A stretch of 5,370 nt of DNA. Source: Candidatus Daviesbacteria bacterium. Lineage in GTDB: Bacteria > Patescibacteria > Microgenomatia > Daviesbacterales > UBA10151. Location of the stretch: the NCBI GenBank assembly GCA_030648435.1, contig JAUSHE010000021.1, forward strand, positions 1-5,370, in the 5' to 3' direction. The notes below the pieces were generated by a model. That model saw nothing but the letters and a program-made list of their open reading frames with translations. It ran no database searches and was not told the origin of the DNA. A program made the position numbers and the translations under genes. Shown here in pieces: positions 1-5,370 of the stretch. Position 1 is the stretch's first letter, and every line of letters starts with the position of its first letter.

Positions 1-21
1 CAAGTATCAAGTATCAAGTAT
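1..21 (+). repeat. CAAGTAT heptamer tandem tract inside purD
   Basis: Three perfect head-to-tail copies of CAAGTAT open the window, and the tract may continue upstream. It is read in the PurD frame as KYQVSSI; because 7 and 3 share no factor, every frame of the tract gives a rotation of the same heptapeptide. No stop codon occurs in this orientation, whereas the reverse complement (ATACTTG repeats) contains TGA. The peptide replaces or extends the variable segment before the IFQKTIDGL helix of PurD. That it is a repeat insertion rather than native sequence is an inference from its periodicity. Confidence 0.8.
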
Positions 22-565
22 TTTTCAGAAAACAATTGACGGTCTAATAAAAGAAAAAAGACCGTATAAAGGAGTTCTGTATTTAGGTGGCATAGTTGTA
101 AAAAATAAAGTATATACTATTGAATTTAATGCCAGATGGGGTGATCCGGAAGCAGAAGTAATACTGCCCTCTATAAAAGATGACTTTTTTGATCTGGCAA
201 ATATTGTAATTGCAGGAAAACTCAATCAAACAAAAATTATTGTCGATAAAAAAGTTCGGGTAGTAGTGGCGGCTGTAGCAAAAGGTTATCCGGTGGATTA
301 TTCAAGAATAAAAGGCAAAAAAGTTTTGGGAATTGAAGAAGTCATTAAATCAGGTATTAAAGTATATGGGGCAGGAATTAAAGATGTTAATGAAAATTAT
401 GTGGTAAATGGTGGTAGAGTTTTATACGTAGTCGGGGAAGGGAGGGATGTAATTGAGGCAAGGAATAAGGCGTACAGAGCAATGAAATTAATCAGCATCG
501 AAGGAGATAATTTACATTATAGAACAGATATTGGCTGGAGGGATTTGGAAAGGATGGAGAAATGA
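2..565 (+). CDS. purD: Phosphoribosylamine-glycine ligase (GAR synthetase), 3' part
   Basis: PurD joins glycine to 5-phosphoribosylamine using ATP, making GAR (step 2 of de novo purine synthesis, cytosolic). The frame is open from base 2 to the TGA at 563-565 and gives 187 residues, roughly the C-terminal 40-45% of a protein normally ~420-440 long; the true start lies upstream. Visible PurD marks in order are RPYKGVLY (fragment residues 20-27), the Mg/ATP-binding signature EFNARWGDPE (41-50, Trp where Phe is more usual), the VVAAVAKGYPVDY strand-turn, NGGRVLYV, EARNKAYRAM, and the family's C-terminal HYRTDIGWRDLER. A GTG at 266 could open a shorter frame, but the conserved motif upstream of it rules that out as the gene start. 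The first seven visible residues are encoded by a CAAGTAT heptamer tract just before the helix leading to TIDGL. The stop overlaps the purL start by 4 nt. Confidence 0.97.
   Translation, partial: KYQVSSIFQKTIDGLIKEKRPYKGVLYLGGIVVKNKVYTIEFNARWGDPEAEVILPSIKDDFFDLANIVIAGKLNQTKIIVDKKVRVVVAAVAKGYPVDYSRIKGKKVLGIEEVIKSGIKVYGAGIKDVNENYVVNGGRVLYVVGEGRDVIEARNKAYRAMKLISIEGDNLHYRTDIGWRDLERMEK
550..554 (+). promoter_or_regulatory. Ribosome binding site for purL
   Basis: AAGGA sits 7 nt before the ATG at 562, inside the last codons of purD. A GGAG at 556-559 is also present but is too close to the start (2 nt). It supports ATG 562 as the purL start and reinitiation at the ATGA overlap. Confidence 0.6.
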
Positions 566-3246
566 TACAAAAAGTCAGAGTTAAAACAATAGGACAGGAA
601 AATATTAAAGTCTACAGGCTGGAAGGGGTTTCGGAAAAAGAAGCTAAGATATTGGCCGAGAAATTACTGGCTGAAAGAATAAATCAGAGATATACAATAA
701 ATCAATCAATCCACCTGGAAGGAGTCAAGGCCCGCCTTCCAGGTGTAACGAAAGTTATTGAAATAGCATATAAACCCGGAGTGATGAATCCTGAAGTGGC
801 ATCAATAATGAAGGCTGCTTCTGATTTGGGAATTAAACTGCTAGCTTGTGATAGTTCTGTAGAATATTCAAGTCAAAAACCAAGCTTTAATCCTCTGACA
901 GAACATATAGTACCAGATGAACCAAAGACTTTAATTTTGAAGGGTAAAACCGGCAAAACCCAAATTATTTCAATTAGAAATCTTTCCGATAATGAATTAA
1001 TGGAGCTATCTAAAGACAAACTTTTTTTGAATTTGGAAGAAATGAAAACAATTCAAAAATATTTTCAGAAAATAAAGAGGGATCCGACTGATTTGGAACT
1101 GGAGACCTTAGCCCAAACCTGGAGTGAGCATTCGGGTCATAAAACTTTTAAGTCGGAACTTATTGTTGACGGCAAGAAAAAAGAACCGTTGATTACCAGA
1201 ATTAAAAAAGAAGCCCTAAAACATAGGAAAAATATTGTCTCGGCATTTGTTGATAATTCCGGAGTGATGGATTTCTATGAAGGCTTTGGAATTTGCGGAA
1301 AAGTAGAAACTCACAATGCTCCTTCAGCTATCGAACCATATGGCGGGGCAATGACAGGGTCAGGCGGAGTATTCCGGGATATTGCCGCAACCGGAAGAGG
1401 AGCCAAAAATATTGCCTCCACAGATATTTTCTGTTTCGCTCCACTTGATTTGCCGGCAAAAGATTTACCTGCCGGATGTCTTCCGCCGGAGTATTTATTA
1501 AAAAGAGTGGTAGCAGGAGTAAGAGATTATGGTAATAGAATGGGGATCCCCACTAATAATGGTTCTGTTCATTTCCACGGGGATTTTAGGGCAAGGCCTT
1601 CTGTCATTGTGGGAGCTTTTGGAATTATCCCCAAAAAATATGCTACAAAAGAAAAACCAAAATTTGGCGATCTGATTATTTGTGTTGGAGGAAGAACCGG
1701 CAGGGACGGTATTCATGGGGCCACTTTTTCTTCCGGGGAAATGACTGAAAGAACGATTGAAGTAAACTCGTCTGCGGTTCAGATTGGAAATGCCATTGAG
1801 GAAAAAAGGATGTTTGATACGTTGCTTGAGGCAAGAGATCAGGATCTAATTACACTAGTACAGGATTGCGGCGGAGGAGGATTCTCGTCGGCTATTGGTG
1901 AGATAGGTGAGGACTTAGGGGTGTTGGTTGATATTAAAAAAGCCCCCCTAAAATATCAGGGTTTAGCCCCCTGGGAAATCTGGATGTCGGAATCCCAGGA
2001 AAGAATGATTGTGGTTATGAATCCTAAAAATCTTGGTAAATTTGAGAACATCTGTAAAAAATATAATGTTGAGTTTGCCGTATTAGGTAGTTTTGACGGC
2101 AGTAAAAAATTAAATGTGACTTTCGGCAAAGAAATTGTTGGAAGTTTGGATATGCAGTTTTTACATCATGGGTTGCCGAAGCGTACCTTAGTTGCTAAAA
2201 AGCCAACTCATCCAGTCACCTCGGAGGTGGCCGAAGGACTCCTACGAGGTGGATCCAGAACAGAAAAAGAGTGGGTTGAAAAACTGAAAAAAGTATTATC
2301 AAGCGGTGATGTTTGTTCGAAAGAACCAATTCTCCGAATGTACGATCATTCAGTGCAGGGGACGAATGATTTGCAGCCATTCTCCGGAGCAAATTTAGAC
2401 GGGCCTAATGATTCTCCGGTTTTGCGCCCTTTTTTGGATAAAAAATACGGAGTAATTATTTCGCATGGATTAAATCCTGTGCTAAATAAGACGGATCCTT
2501 ATTGGGGGAGCATCTGGGCAGCAGCTGAAGCGCTATCAAATTTTGTGGCAGTGGGAGGAGATTATAAGTGTGCTACTTTGATTAATAATTATGTCTGGCC
2601 GTTTCCCGACGAGGAATCTCTTTGGTCGCTTGACAGGTCAGTTGATGCTGTAGTGGATATTATGAAGGCATTCAGGATTCCGGTGATTTCCGGGAAAGAC
2701 AGCTTGTCTTCAACTTACCGTGGTAATGATGGCAAGGTAATTAAGATTCCACCAACACTTTGTATTTCGGTTATGGGAAAAATAGAAGACACAAGAAAAA
2801 CTGTTACCGCAGATTTTAAAAAGGTTGACTCGACGATTATTTTAGTTGGCAAAACAGATAATGGTTTAGTCCCGAAAGCAGATTTAAAATTGCTGCCAAA
2901 AGTTTTTTCTGCAATTAATAATGCAATTAAAACCGGAAAAGCTTTGGCAGTACATGATGTATCTGAAGGAGGAGTTATAACTGCTATTTTTGAAATGTGT
3001 GTTGGAGGAGGATGTGGTGCAAAAATCCACCTCGAAGGTGAGCAACTTTTTAATGAAACGGCAGGGTGTTTTATTATTGAAATGGCAGATGAAAAAATAG
3101 CAGAAAATCTATTCAAAAATATTCCTTACCAAATTTTAGGAAGAACGCAGGAAAAACAAACAATAAATGTCAAAGGATTATTTAGTGCTGATGTTTCTGA
3201 TTTGAAAAAATCCTGGCAGGAACCAATGAGAAAGGTGTTTCCATGA
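562..3246 (+). CDS. purL: FGAM synthase, PurS-like domain fused to PurL
   Basis: PurL converts FGAR to FGAM with ATP and ammonia, the ammonia coming from the glutaminase PurQ encoded next. At 894 residues it is longer than the small PurL (~730) and shorter than the all-in-one PurL (~1300). Residues 1-~100 look like a PurS domain (VIEIAYKPGVMNPEVASIMKAA), which would explain the absence of a purS gene. A linker domain follows (~140-195) with WSEHSGHKTF (187-196). Two AIRS-type halves then carry VETHNAPSA (248-256), GGAMTGSGG, QDCGGGGFSS (434-443), SESQERM (476-482), YDHSVQG (594-600), SGKDSL (710-715), HDVSEGG (798-804) and LFNETAG (829-835). SEHS has Ser where Cys is usual, and THNA has Ala where small PurL has His. 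Two GC-rich palindromic blocks lie in frame, encoding residues 51-62 and about 553-564. The gene overlaps purD and purQ by 4 nt each. Confidence 0.98.
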   Translation: MIQKVRVKTIGQENIKVYRLEGVSEKEAKILAEKLLAERINQRYTINQSIHLEGVKARLPGVTKVIEIAYKPGVMNPEVASIMKAASDLGIKLLACDSSVEYSSQKPSFNPLTEHIVPDEPKTLILKGKTGKTQIISIRNLSDNELMELSKDKLFLNLEEMKTIQKYFQKIKRDPTDLELETLAQTWSEHSGHKTFKSELIVDGKKKEPLITRIKKEALKHRKNIVSAFVDNSGVMDFYEGFGICGKVETHNAPSAIEPYGGAMTGSGGVFRDIAATGRGAKNIASTDIFCFAPLDLPAKDLPAGCLPPEYLLKRVVAGVRDYGNRMGIPTNNGSVHFHGDFRARPSVIVGAFGIIPKKYATKEKPKFGDLIICVGGRTGRDGIHGATFSSGEMTERTIEVNSSAVQIGNAIEEKRMFDTLLEARDQDLITLVQDCGGGGFSSAIGEIGEDLGVLVDIKKAPLKYQGLAPWEIWMSESQERMIVVMNPKNLGKFENICKKYNVEFAVLGSFDGSKKLNVTFGKEIVGSLDMQFLHHGLPKRTLVAKKPTHPVTSEVAEGLLRGGSRTEKEWVEKLKKVLSSGDVCSKEPILRMYDHSVQGTNDLQPFSGANLDGPNDSPVLRPFLDKKYGVIISHGLNPVLNKTDPYWGSIWAAAEALSNFVAVGGDYKCATLINNYVWPFPDEESLWSLDRSVDAVVDIMKAFRIPVISGKDSLSSTYRGNDGKVIKIPPTLCISVMGKIEDTRKTVTADFKKVDSTIILVGKTDNGLVPKADLKLLPKVFSAINNAIKTGKALAVHDVSEGGVITAIFEMCVGGGCGAKIHLEGEQLFNETAGCFIIEMADEKIAENLFKNIPYQILGRTQEKQTINVKGLFSADVSDLKKSWQEPMRKVFP
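712..745 (+). repeat. Perfect 11-bp inverted repeat within purL (PurS-like domain)
   Basis: CACCTGGAAGG (712-722) and CCTTCCAGGTG (735-745) are exact reverse complements separated by 12 nt, so a hairpin with an 11-bp stem is possible. The block is read as HLEGVKARLPGV (residues 51-62), between YTINQSI and TKVIEIAYKPGV. By hand count about 23 of 35 bases (711-745) are G or C, far above the surrounding gene. From memory of PurS-type domains this position is a short variable loop, so an in-frame insertion is plausible; that part is inference. Confidence 0.75.
2217..2251 (+). repeat. Second palindromic GC-rich block within purL
   Basis: CACCTCG (2217-2223) pairs perfectly with CGAGGTG (2245-2251). 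Inside lie two smaller palindromes: CACCTC-G-GAGGTG (2217-2229) and AGGA-C-TCCT (2235-2243). Alternative folds are therefore possible. It is read in frame as TSEVAEGLLRGG (residues 553-564), in the interdomain stretch between the two PurL halves, where length varies in the family. The block and its right flank (2217-2258) are about 27/42 G+C by hand count. Its ends CACCT and AGGTG match those of the block at 712-745, and the lengths are 35 and 34 nt. Confidence 0.7.
3232..3237 (+). promoter_or_regulatory. Ribosome binding site for purQ
   Basis: AAGGTG lies 5 nt before ATG 3243, within the last codons of purL. It is a moderate match to the anti-Shine-Dalgarno sequence. Together with the ATGA overlap it suggests that purQ translation is coupled to purL, which suits two subunits of one enzyme. 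Confidence 0.5.
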
Positions 3247-3995
3247 AACCTAAAGTACTTATATTAAAAGCGGACGGTACAAATAGAGATGAGGAAATGG
3301 CTTATGCTTTTAAAGCAGCCGGCGGTGACCCCAAAATAGTTCATGTAAATGAGTTAAGAACTGGAGAGGAAAAATTAAATAATTATCAAATACTCGCTTT
3401 GCCGGGCGGCTTTGCTTATGGGGATGATATAGTTTCCGGAAAAATATTAGCTATCGAACTAACTTCTTTTTTGAAGGAGGAAATGAAAAAATTTATTGAA
3501 AGAAAAGATACAGCTATTTTGGGAGTATGTAATGGATTTCAGGTTTTAGTCAGAACCGGACTTTTGCCTTTTAGAAAAATTGGAGAGATGGATGTAACCT
3601 TAACTAATAATGATTCCGGACATTTTGAATGCCGATGGATCAGAGTTAAAGTTAATCCTAAAAATAAAAGTAAATTTCTTACCGGTATCAACAATGAAAT
3701 CATTTGGCTGCCGATTGCGCATGGTGAGGGCAAATTTTTTACGGATGAAAAAACTTTAAAGAAAGTAGAAGAAAATAATCTTGCGGCATTTAGATATATC
3801 GATAATCCAAATGGTTCTTTAAACGATATAGCCGGCGTGACTGATGCAACCGGCAGGATTTTAGGAATGATGCCGCATCCGGAATGTTTTGTTAGAATTG
3901 AACAGCACCCGAACTGGAGAAGGGGAAATGTCAAAAAAGCCCAAGGTTTACCGCTTTTTGAAAATATAGTACAGTTTGTTAAAGGAGAATTATGA
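3243..3995 (+). CDS. purQ: FGAM synthase glutaminase subunit PurQ
   Basis: PurQ is the class I glutamine amidotransferase that hydrolyses glutamine and passes ammonia to PurL for FGAM formation. The 250-residue protein is complete. It starts KVLILKADGTNRDEE, carries ALPGGFAYGDD (52-62, oxyanion-hole region), the nucleophile elbow GVCNGFQ with Cys96, WLPIAHGEGKF (155-165), and the catalytic PHPE with His212 and Glu214, ending QHPNWRR...GLPLFENIVQF. All three triad residues are present, so it should be active. It is somewhat longer than the ~227-residue Bacillus-type PurQ, and the added NPNGSLNDIAGVTD and QHPNW segments match the longer PurQ form as I recall it. ATG 3243 is supported by a Shine-Dalgarno match and the 4-nt overlap with purL. 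It overlaps guaA by 4 nt. Unlike its neighbours it contains no obvious repeat-derived segment. Confidence 0.98.
   Translation: MKPKVLILKADGTNRDEEMAYAFKAAGGDPKIVHVNELRTGEEKLNNYQILALPGGFAYGDDIVSGKILAIELTSFLKEEMKKFIERKDTAILGVCNGFQVLVRTGLLPFRKIGEMDVTLTNNDSGHFECRWIRVKVNPKNKSKFLTGINNEIIWLPIAHGEGKFFTDEKTLKKVEENNLAAFRYIDNPNGSLNDIAGVTDATGRILGMMPHPECFVRIEQHPNWRRGNVKKAQGLPLFENIVQFVKGEL
3981..3987 (+). promoter_or_regulatory. Strong ribosome binding site for guaA
   Basis: AAAGGAG, a near-perfect Shine-Dalgarno sequence, lies 4 nt before ATG 3992 and is the strongest of the three in the window. It fixes the guaA start at the ATGA overlap with purQ and may allow guaA to be translated partly independently of purQ. 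Confidence 0.7.
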
Positions 3996-5370
3996 TAATT
4001 TTGATTGATTTTGGATCTCAGACGGCACATTTGATAACTAGAAGAATCAGGGAGCTGGGCTCTGATGTAATGATAGCTAATCCGGAAGTTGAAGTCGGAA
4101 GGCTTGAAGAACTAAAACCCCAGGGAATCATTTTATCCGGCGGACCGGCATCAGTTTATGAAAAAAATTCCCCAACAATTGACCCTAAAATTTTTGAGTT
4201 AGGAATTCCCATCTTAGGGATTTGTTATGGAGAGCAATTAATGTGCCATCTCCTGGGAGGAGAGGTAAAAGCCGGAATTAAAAAAGAATTTGGTCCGGCG
4301 GTAGTTAGGGTACAGGGTACAGGGTACAGGGTACAGTTGTTGGAAAATATTCCACAAGAATTCACGGCTTGGATGAGTCATGGGGATCAGGTGATAAAAA
4401 TTCCGGAAGATTTTAAAACTTATGGCACCACTCAAACTATACCTCATGCCATCATTGCGGATGAAAAAAGAAAAATTTATGGAATACAATTTCATCCGGA
4501 AGTAGTCCATACGGAATTTGGAGAACAACTCCTTAAAAACTTTTTAAGAATCTGTGGAATAGAAATAAAAAGAAGAGAGATAAATAATGAATTTATTAAA
4601 GATCTTATTTCAGATATTAAAGACTCAATAGGCAGCAAAAAAGCAATCTGTGCGCTATCTGGTGGAGTAGATTCTTCAGTGGCAGCACTTTTAGTTGATC
4701 AAGCTATTGGTAGAAATTTAACTTGCTTTTATATAGATTCAGGACTGATGAGGGATGGAGAAACTAAGTCTTTGCGAAAAATTTTCTCCGAACATTATGA
4801 TATGCAAATAAAAGTGATAGATGCAAAAGAGAAATTCTTAAATTGCCTAAAAAAAATCGAAGACCCGGAGCAAAAACGCAAAGCTATCGGTAAAGCTTTT
4901 ATTGAAGTTTTTGAAAAGGCTGCCAAAAAAACCAATGCAAAGTTTTTAGTGCAAGGCACCATTTATCCTGATGTCATAGAAAGTGCCGGCAGCAGCAAGC
5001 ACTCGCAGAAAATAAAATCACATCATAATGTTGGAGGGTTGCCGGAAGAAATGAATTTAGTGCTAGTTGAACCTTTGCGGAATTTTTATAAGGATGAGGT
5101 AAGAAAGATTGGTAAGATTTTAGGAATTTCTAAAGAAATAATTAACAGACAACCTTTCCCCGGTCCTGGTTTGGCAGTTCGGGTTATCGGTGATGTAACT
5201 GAAGAAAAGCTTTCGGTTTTAAGAAAAGCAGATAAAATTATTCAGGAAGAAATTGGAAAAAGTAATTTGTCTGGAAAACTCTGGCAGGTGTTTGCGGTTT
5301 TTACCGGCATTAAAACAACAGGGGTAAGGGGGGATGAAAGGGCATACGGAGAAACAATTGCTATAAGAGC
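3992..5370 (+). CDS. guaA: GMP synthase (glutamine-hydrolysing), 5' part
   Basis: GuaA aminates XMP to GMP using ATP and glutamine, the last step to guanine nucleotides. The frame runs off the window after 459 full codons of a family usually ~510-525 long, so about 50 C-terminal residues are missing. The N-terminal glutaminase domain (1-~190) has LIDFGSQ, LSGGPASVY, nucleophile Cys78 in GICYGEQL, WMSHGDQV (127-134) and His168/Glu170 in QFHPEV. The ATP-pyrophosphatase domain follows with the P-loop SGGVDSS (223-229), YIDSGLMRDGE, GTIYPDVIES and KHSQKIKSHHNVGG. The dimerisation domain begins at RQPFPGPGLAVRV and includes GVRGDERAYGE. The catalytic set is intact. Residues 106-115 (RVQGTGYRVQ) are encoded entirely by an AGGGTAC heptamer tract in a variable part of the glutaminase domain, before the WMSHGD motif. 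ATG 3992 is set by a strong ribosome binding site and overlap with purQ. Confidence 0.98.
   Translation, partial: MIILIDFGSQTAHLITRRIRELGSDVMIANPEVEVGRLEELKPQGIILSGGPASVYEKNSPTIDPKIFELGIPILGICYGEQLMCHLLGGEVKAGIKKEFGPAVVRVQGTGYRVQLLENIPQEFTAWMSHGDQVIKIPEDFKTYGTTQTIPHAIIADEKRKIYGIQFHPEVVHTEFGEQLLKNFLRICGIEIKRREINNEFIKDLISDIKDSIGSKKAICALSGGVDSSVAALLVDQAIGRNLTCFYIDSGLMRDGETKSLRKIFSEHYDMQIKVIDAKEKFLNCLKKIEDPEQKRKAIGKAFIEVFEKAAKKTNAKFLVQGTIYPDVIESAGSSKHSQKIKSHHNVGGLPEEMNLVLVEPLRNFYKDEVRKIGKILGISKEIINRQPFPGPGLAVRVIGDVTEEKLSVLRKADKIIQEEIGKSNLSGKLWQVFAVFTGIKTTGVRGDERAYGETIAIR
4307..4336 (+). repeat. AGGGTAC heptamer tract (four copies plus AG) inside guaA
   Basis: Four perfect head-to-tail AGGGTAC units (4307-4334) plus a partial AG fill exactly ten guaA codons, giving RVQGTGYRVQ with the 7-residue period expected for a heptamer. 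Neither orientation contains a stop codon. The segment replaces the usual variable loop between the KEFGPAVV strand and ENIPQEFTAWMSHGD, with about three residues more than typical homologues as I recall them. Confidence 0.9.
4308..4331 (+). other. Putative G-quadruplex motif in guaA coding strand
   Basis: The heptamer tract gives four GGG runs (4308-4310, 4315-4317, 4322-4324, 4329-4331), each separated by the 4-nt loop TACA. This meets the standard G3/N1-7 four-tract rule on the coding strand, so both the non-template DNA and the guaA mRNA could fold. Competing short GTAC-GTAC pairing is possible. Folding and any effect are not demonstrated by sequence alone. Confidence 0.6.

Noticed and set aside
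1..21. CRISPR array or structured repeat locus
   Set aside because: The units are 7-nt tandem copies without spacers and sit inside an open reading frame; the same holds for 4307-4336.
266..565. A self-standing small gene starting at GTG 266
   Set aside because: The same frame is open back to base 2 and carries conserved PurD motifs (EFNARWGDPE), so this is the internal part of a truncated purD.
1498..1716. Open frame on the - strand within purL
   Set aside because: It lies antisense to strongly conserved PurL sequence, resembles no family I recognise and has no convincing start context; a shadow frame. The same applies to the - strand frames at 25-225, 2715-3116, 3539-4030 and 4238-4528.
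1941..1975. Two C-runs (near 1943 and 1966) as a direct repeat or slippery site
   Set aside because: They encode the conserved KAPLKYQGLAPWEIW segment of PurL, so ordinary codon choice explains them.
2211..2258. TCCAG direct repeats (2211-2215 and 2254-2258) as a target-site duplication around the second palindrome
   Set aside because: Five bases is short, and the 43-nt distance between copies is not a multiple of three, so a simple insertion with this duplication would have broken the frame.
3028..3040. CACCT-CGA-AGGTG hairpin in purL with the same ends as the other two palindromes
   Set aside because: Only a 5-bp stem, and the encoded IHLEGEQLFNETAG fits the expected length and sequence of PurL at this point, leaving no room for an insert. 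Chance is likely, although the shared ends deserve inclusion in a genome search.
562..3246. Alternative genetic code with TGA as a sense codon
   Set aside because: No in-frame TGA occurs within any of the genes, and TGA ends purD, purL and purQ exactly at the family-expected C-termini.
4307..4336. Frameshift or pseudogene in guaA at the heptamer tract
   Set aside because: The frame is open through the tract and conserved GuaA motifs occur in the same frame on both sides (GICYGEQL before, WMSHGDQV after).

Overview
This window is a compact, A+T-rich bacterial purine operon with every gene on the + strand. The order is purD (3' part only), purL, purQ, guaA (5' part only). There is no intergenic DNA: all three gene junctions are 4-nt ATGA overlaps. 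TGA is the stop codon at each internal junction, so the standard bacterial code fits and the UGA=Gly code of Gracilibacteria/SR1 does not. No promoter, terminator, riboswitch or RNA gene is visible, so transcription must start upstream of base 1 and continue past base 5370.

Layout: bases 2-565 encode the last ~187 residues of PurD (GAR synthetase). Bases 562-3246 encode an 894-residue PurL (FGAM synthase) whose N-terminus looks like a fused PurS domain. Bases 3243-3995 encode the separate glutaminase subunit PurQ. Bases 3992-5370 encode the first 459 residues of GuaA (GMP synthetase), roughly 50 short of its end. The operon therefore joins step 2 of de novo purine synthesis (PurD) and step 4 (PurL plus PurQ) to the final XMP-to-GMP step (GuaA).

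The unusual content is inside the genes. Short repeat-like DNA lies in frame at four places: a CAAGTAT heptamer tract in purD (1-21), a perfect 11-bp inverted repeat in the PurS-like domain of purL (712-745), a second palindromic block in purL (2217-2251), and four perfect AGGGTAC heptamers in guaA (4307-4334) that also match a G-quadruplex motif. The two purL elements are 34 and 35 nt long, share the same CACCT/AGGTG ends and are about 65% GC by hand count, inside much more A+T-rich genes. All four tracts keep the frame open. This resembles the in-frame palindromic elements described in Rickettsia, and it is the best candidate here for something undescribed.

Organism: the low GC, overlapping genes and heptamer tracts inside core genes remind me of uncultured Patescibacteria (CPR)-type genomes. 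That is an inference from style only, with low to moderate confidence; no 16S rRNA or other phylogenetic marker lies in the window apart from the proteins themselves.
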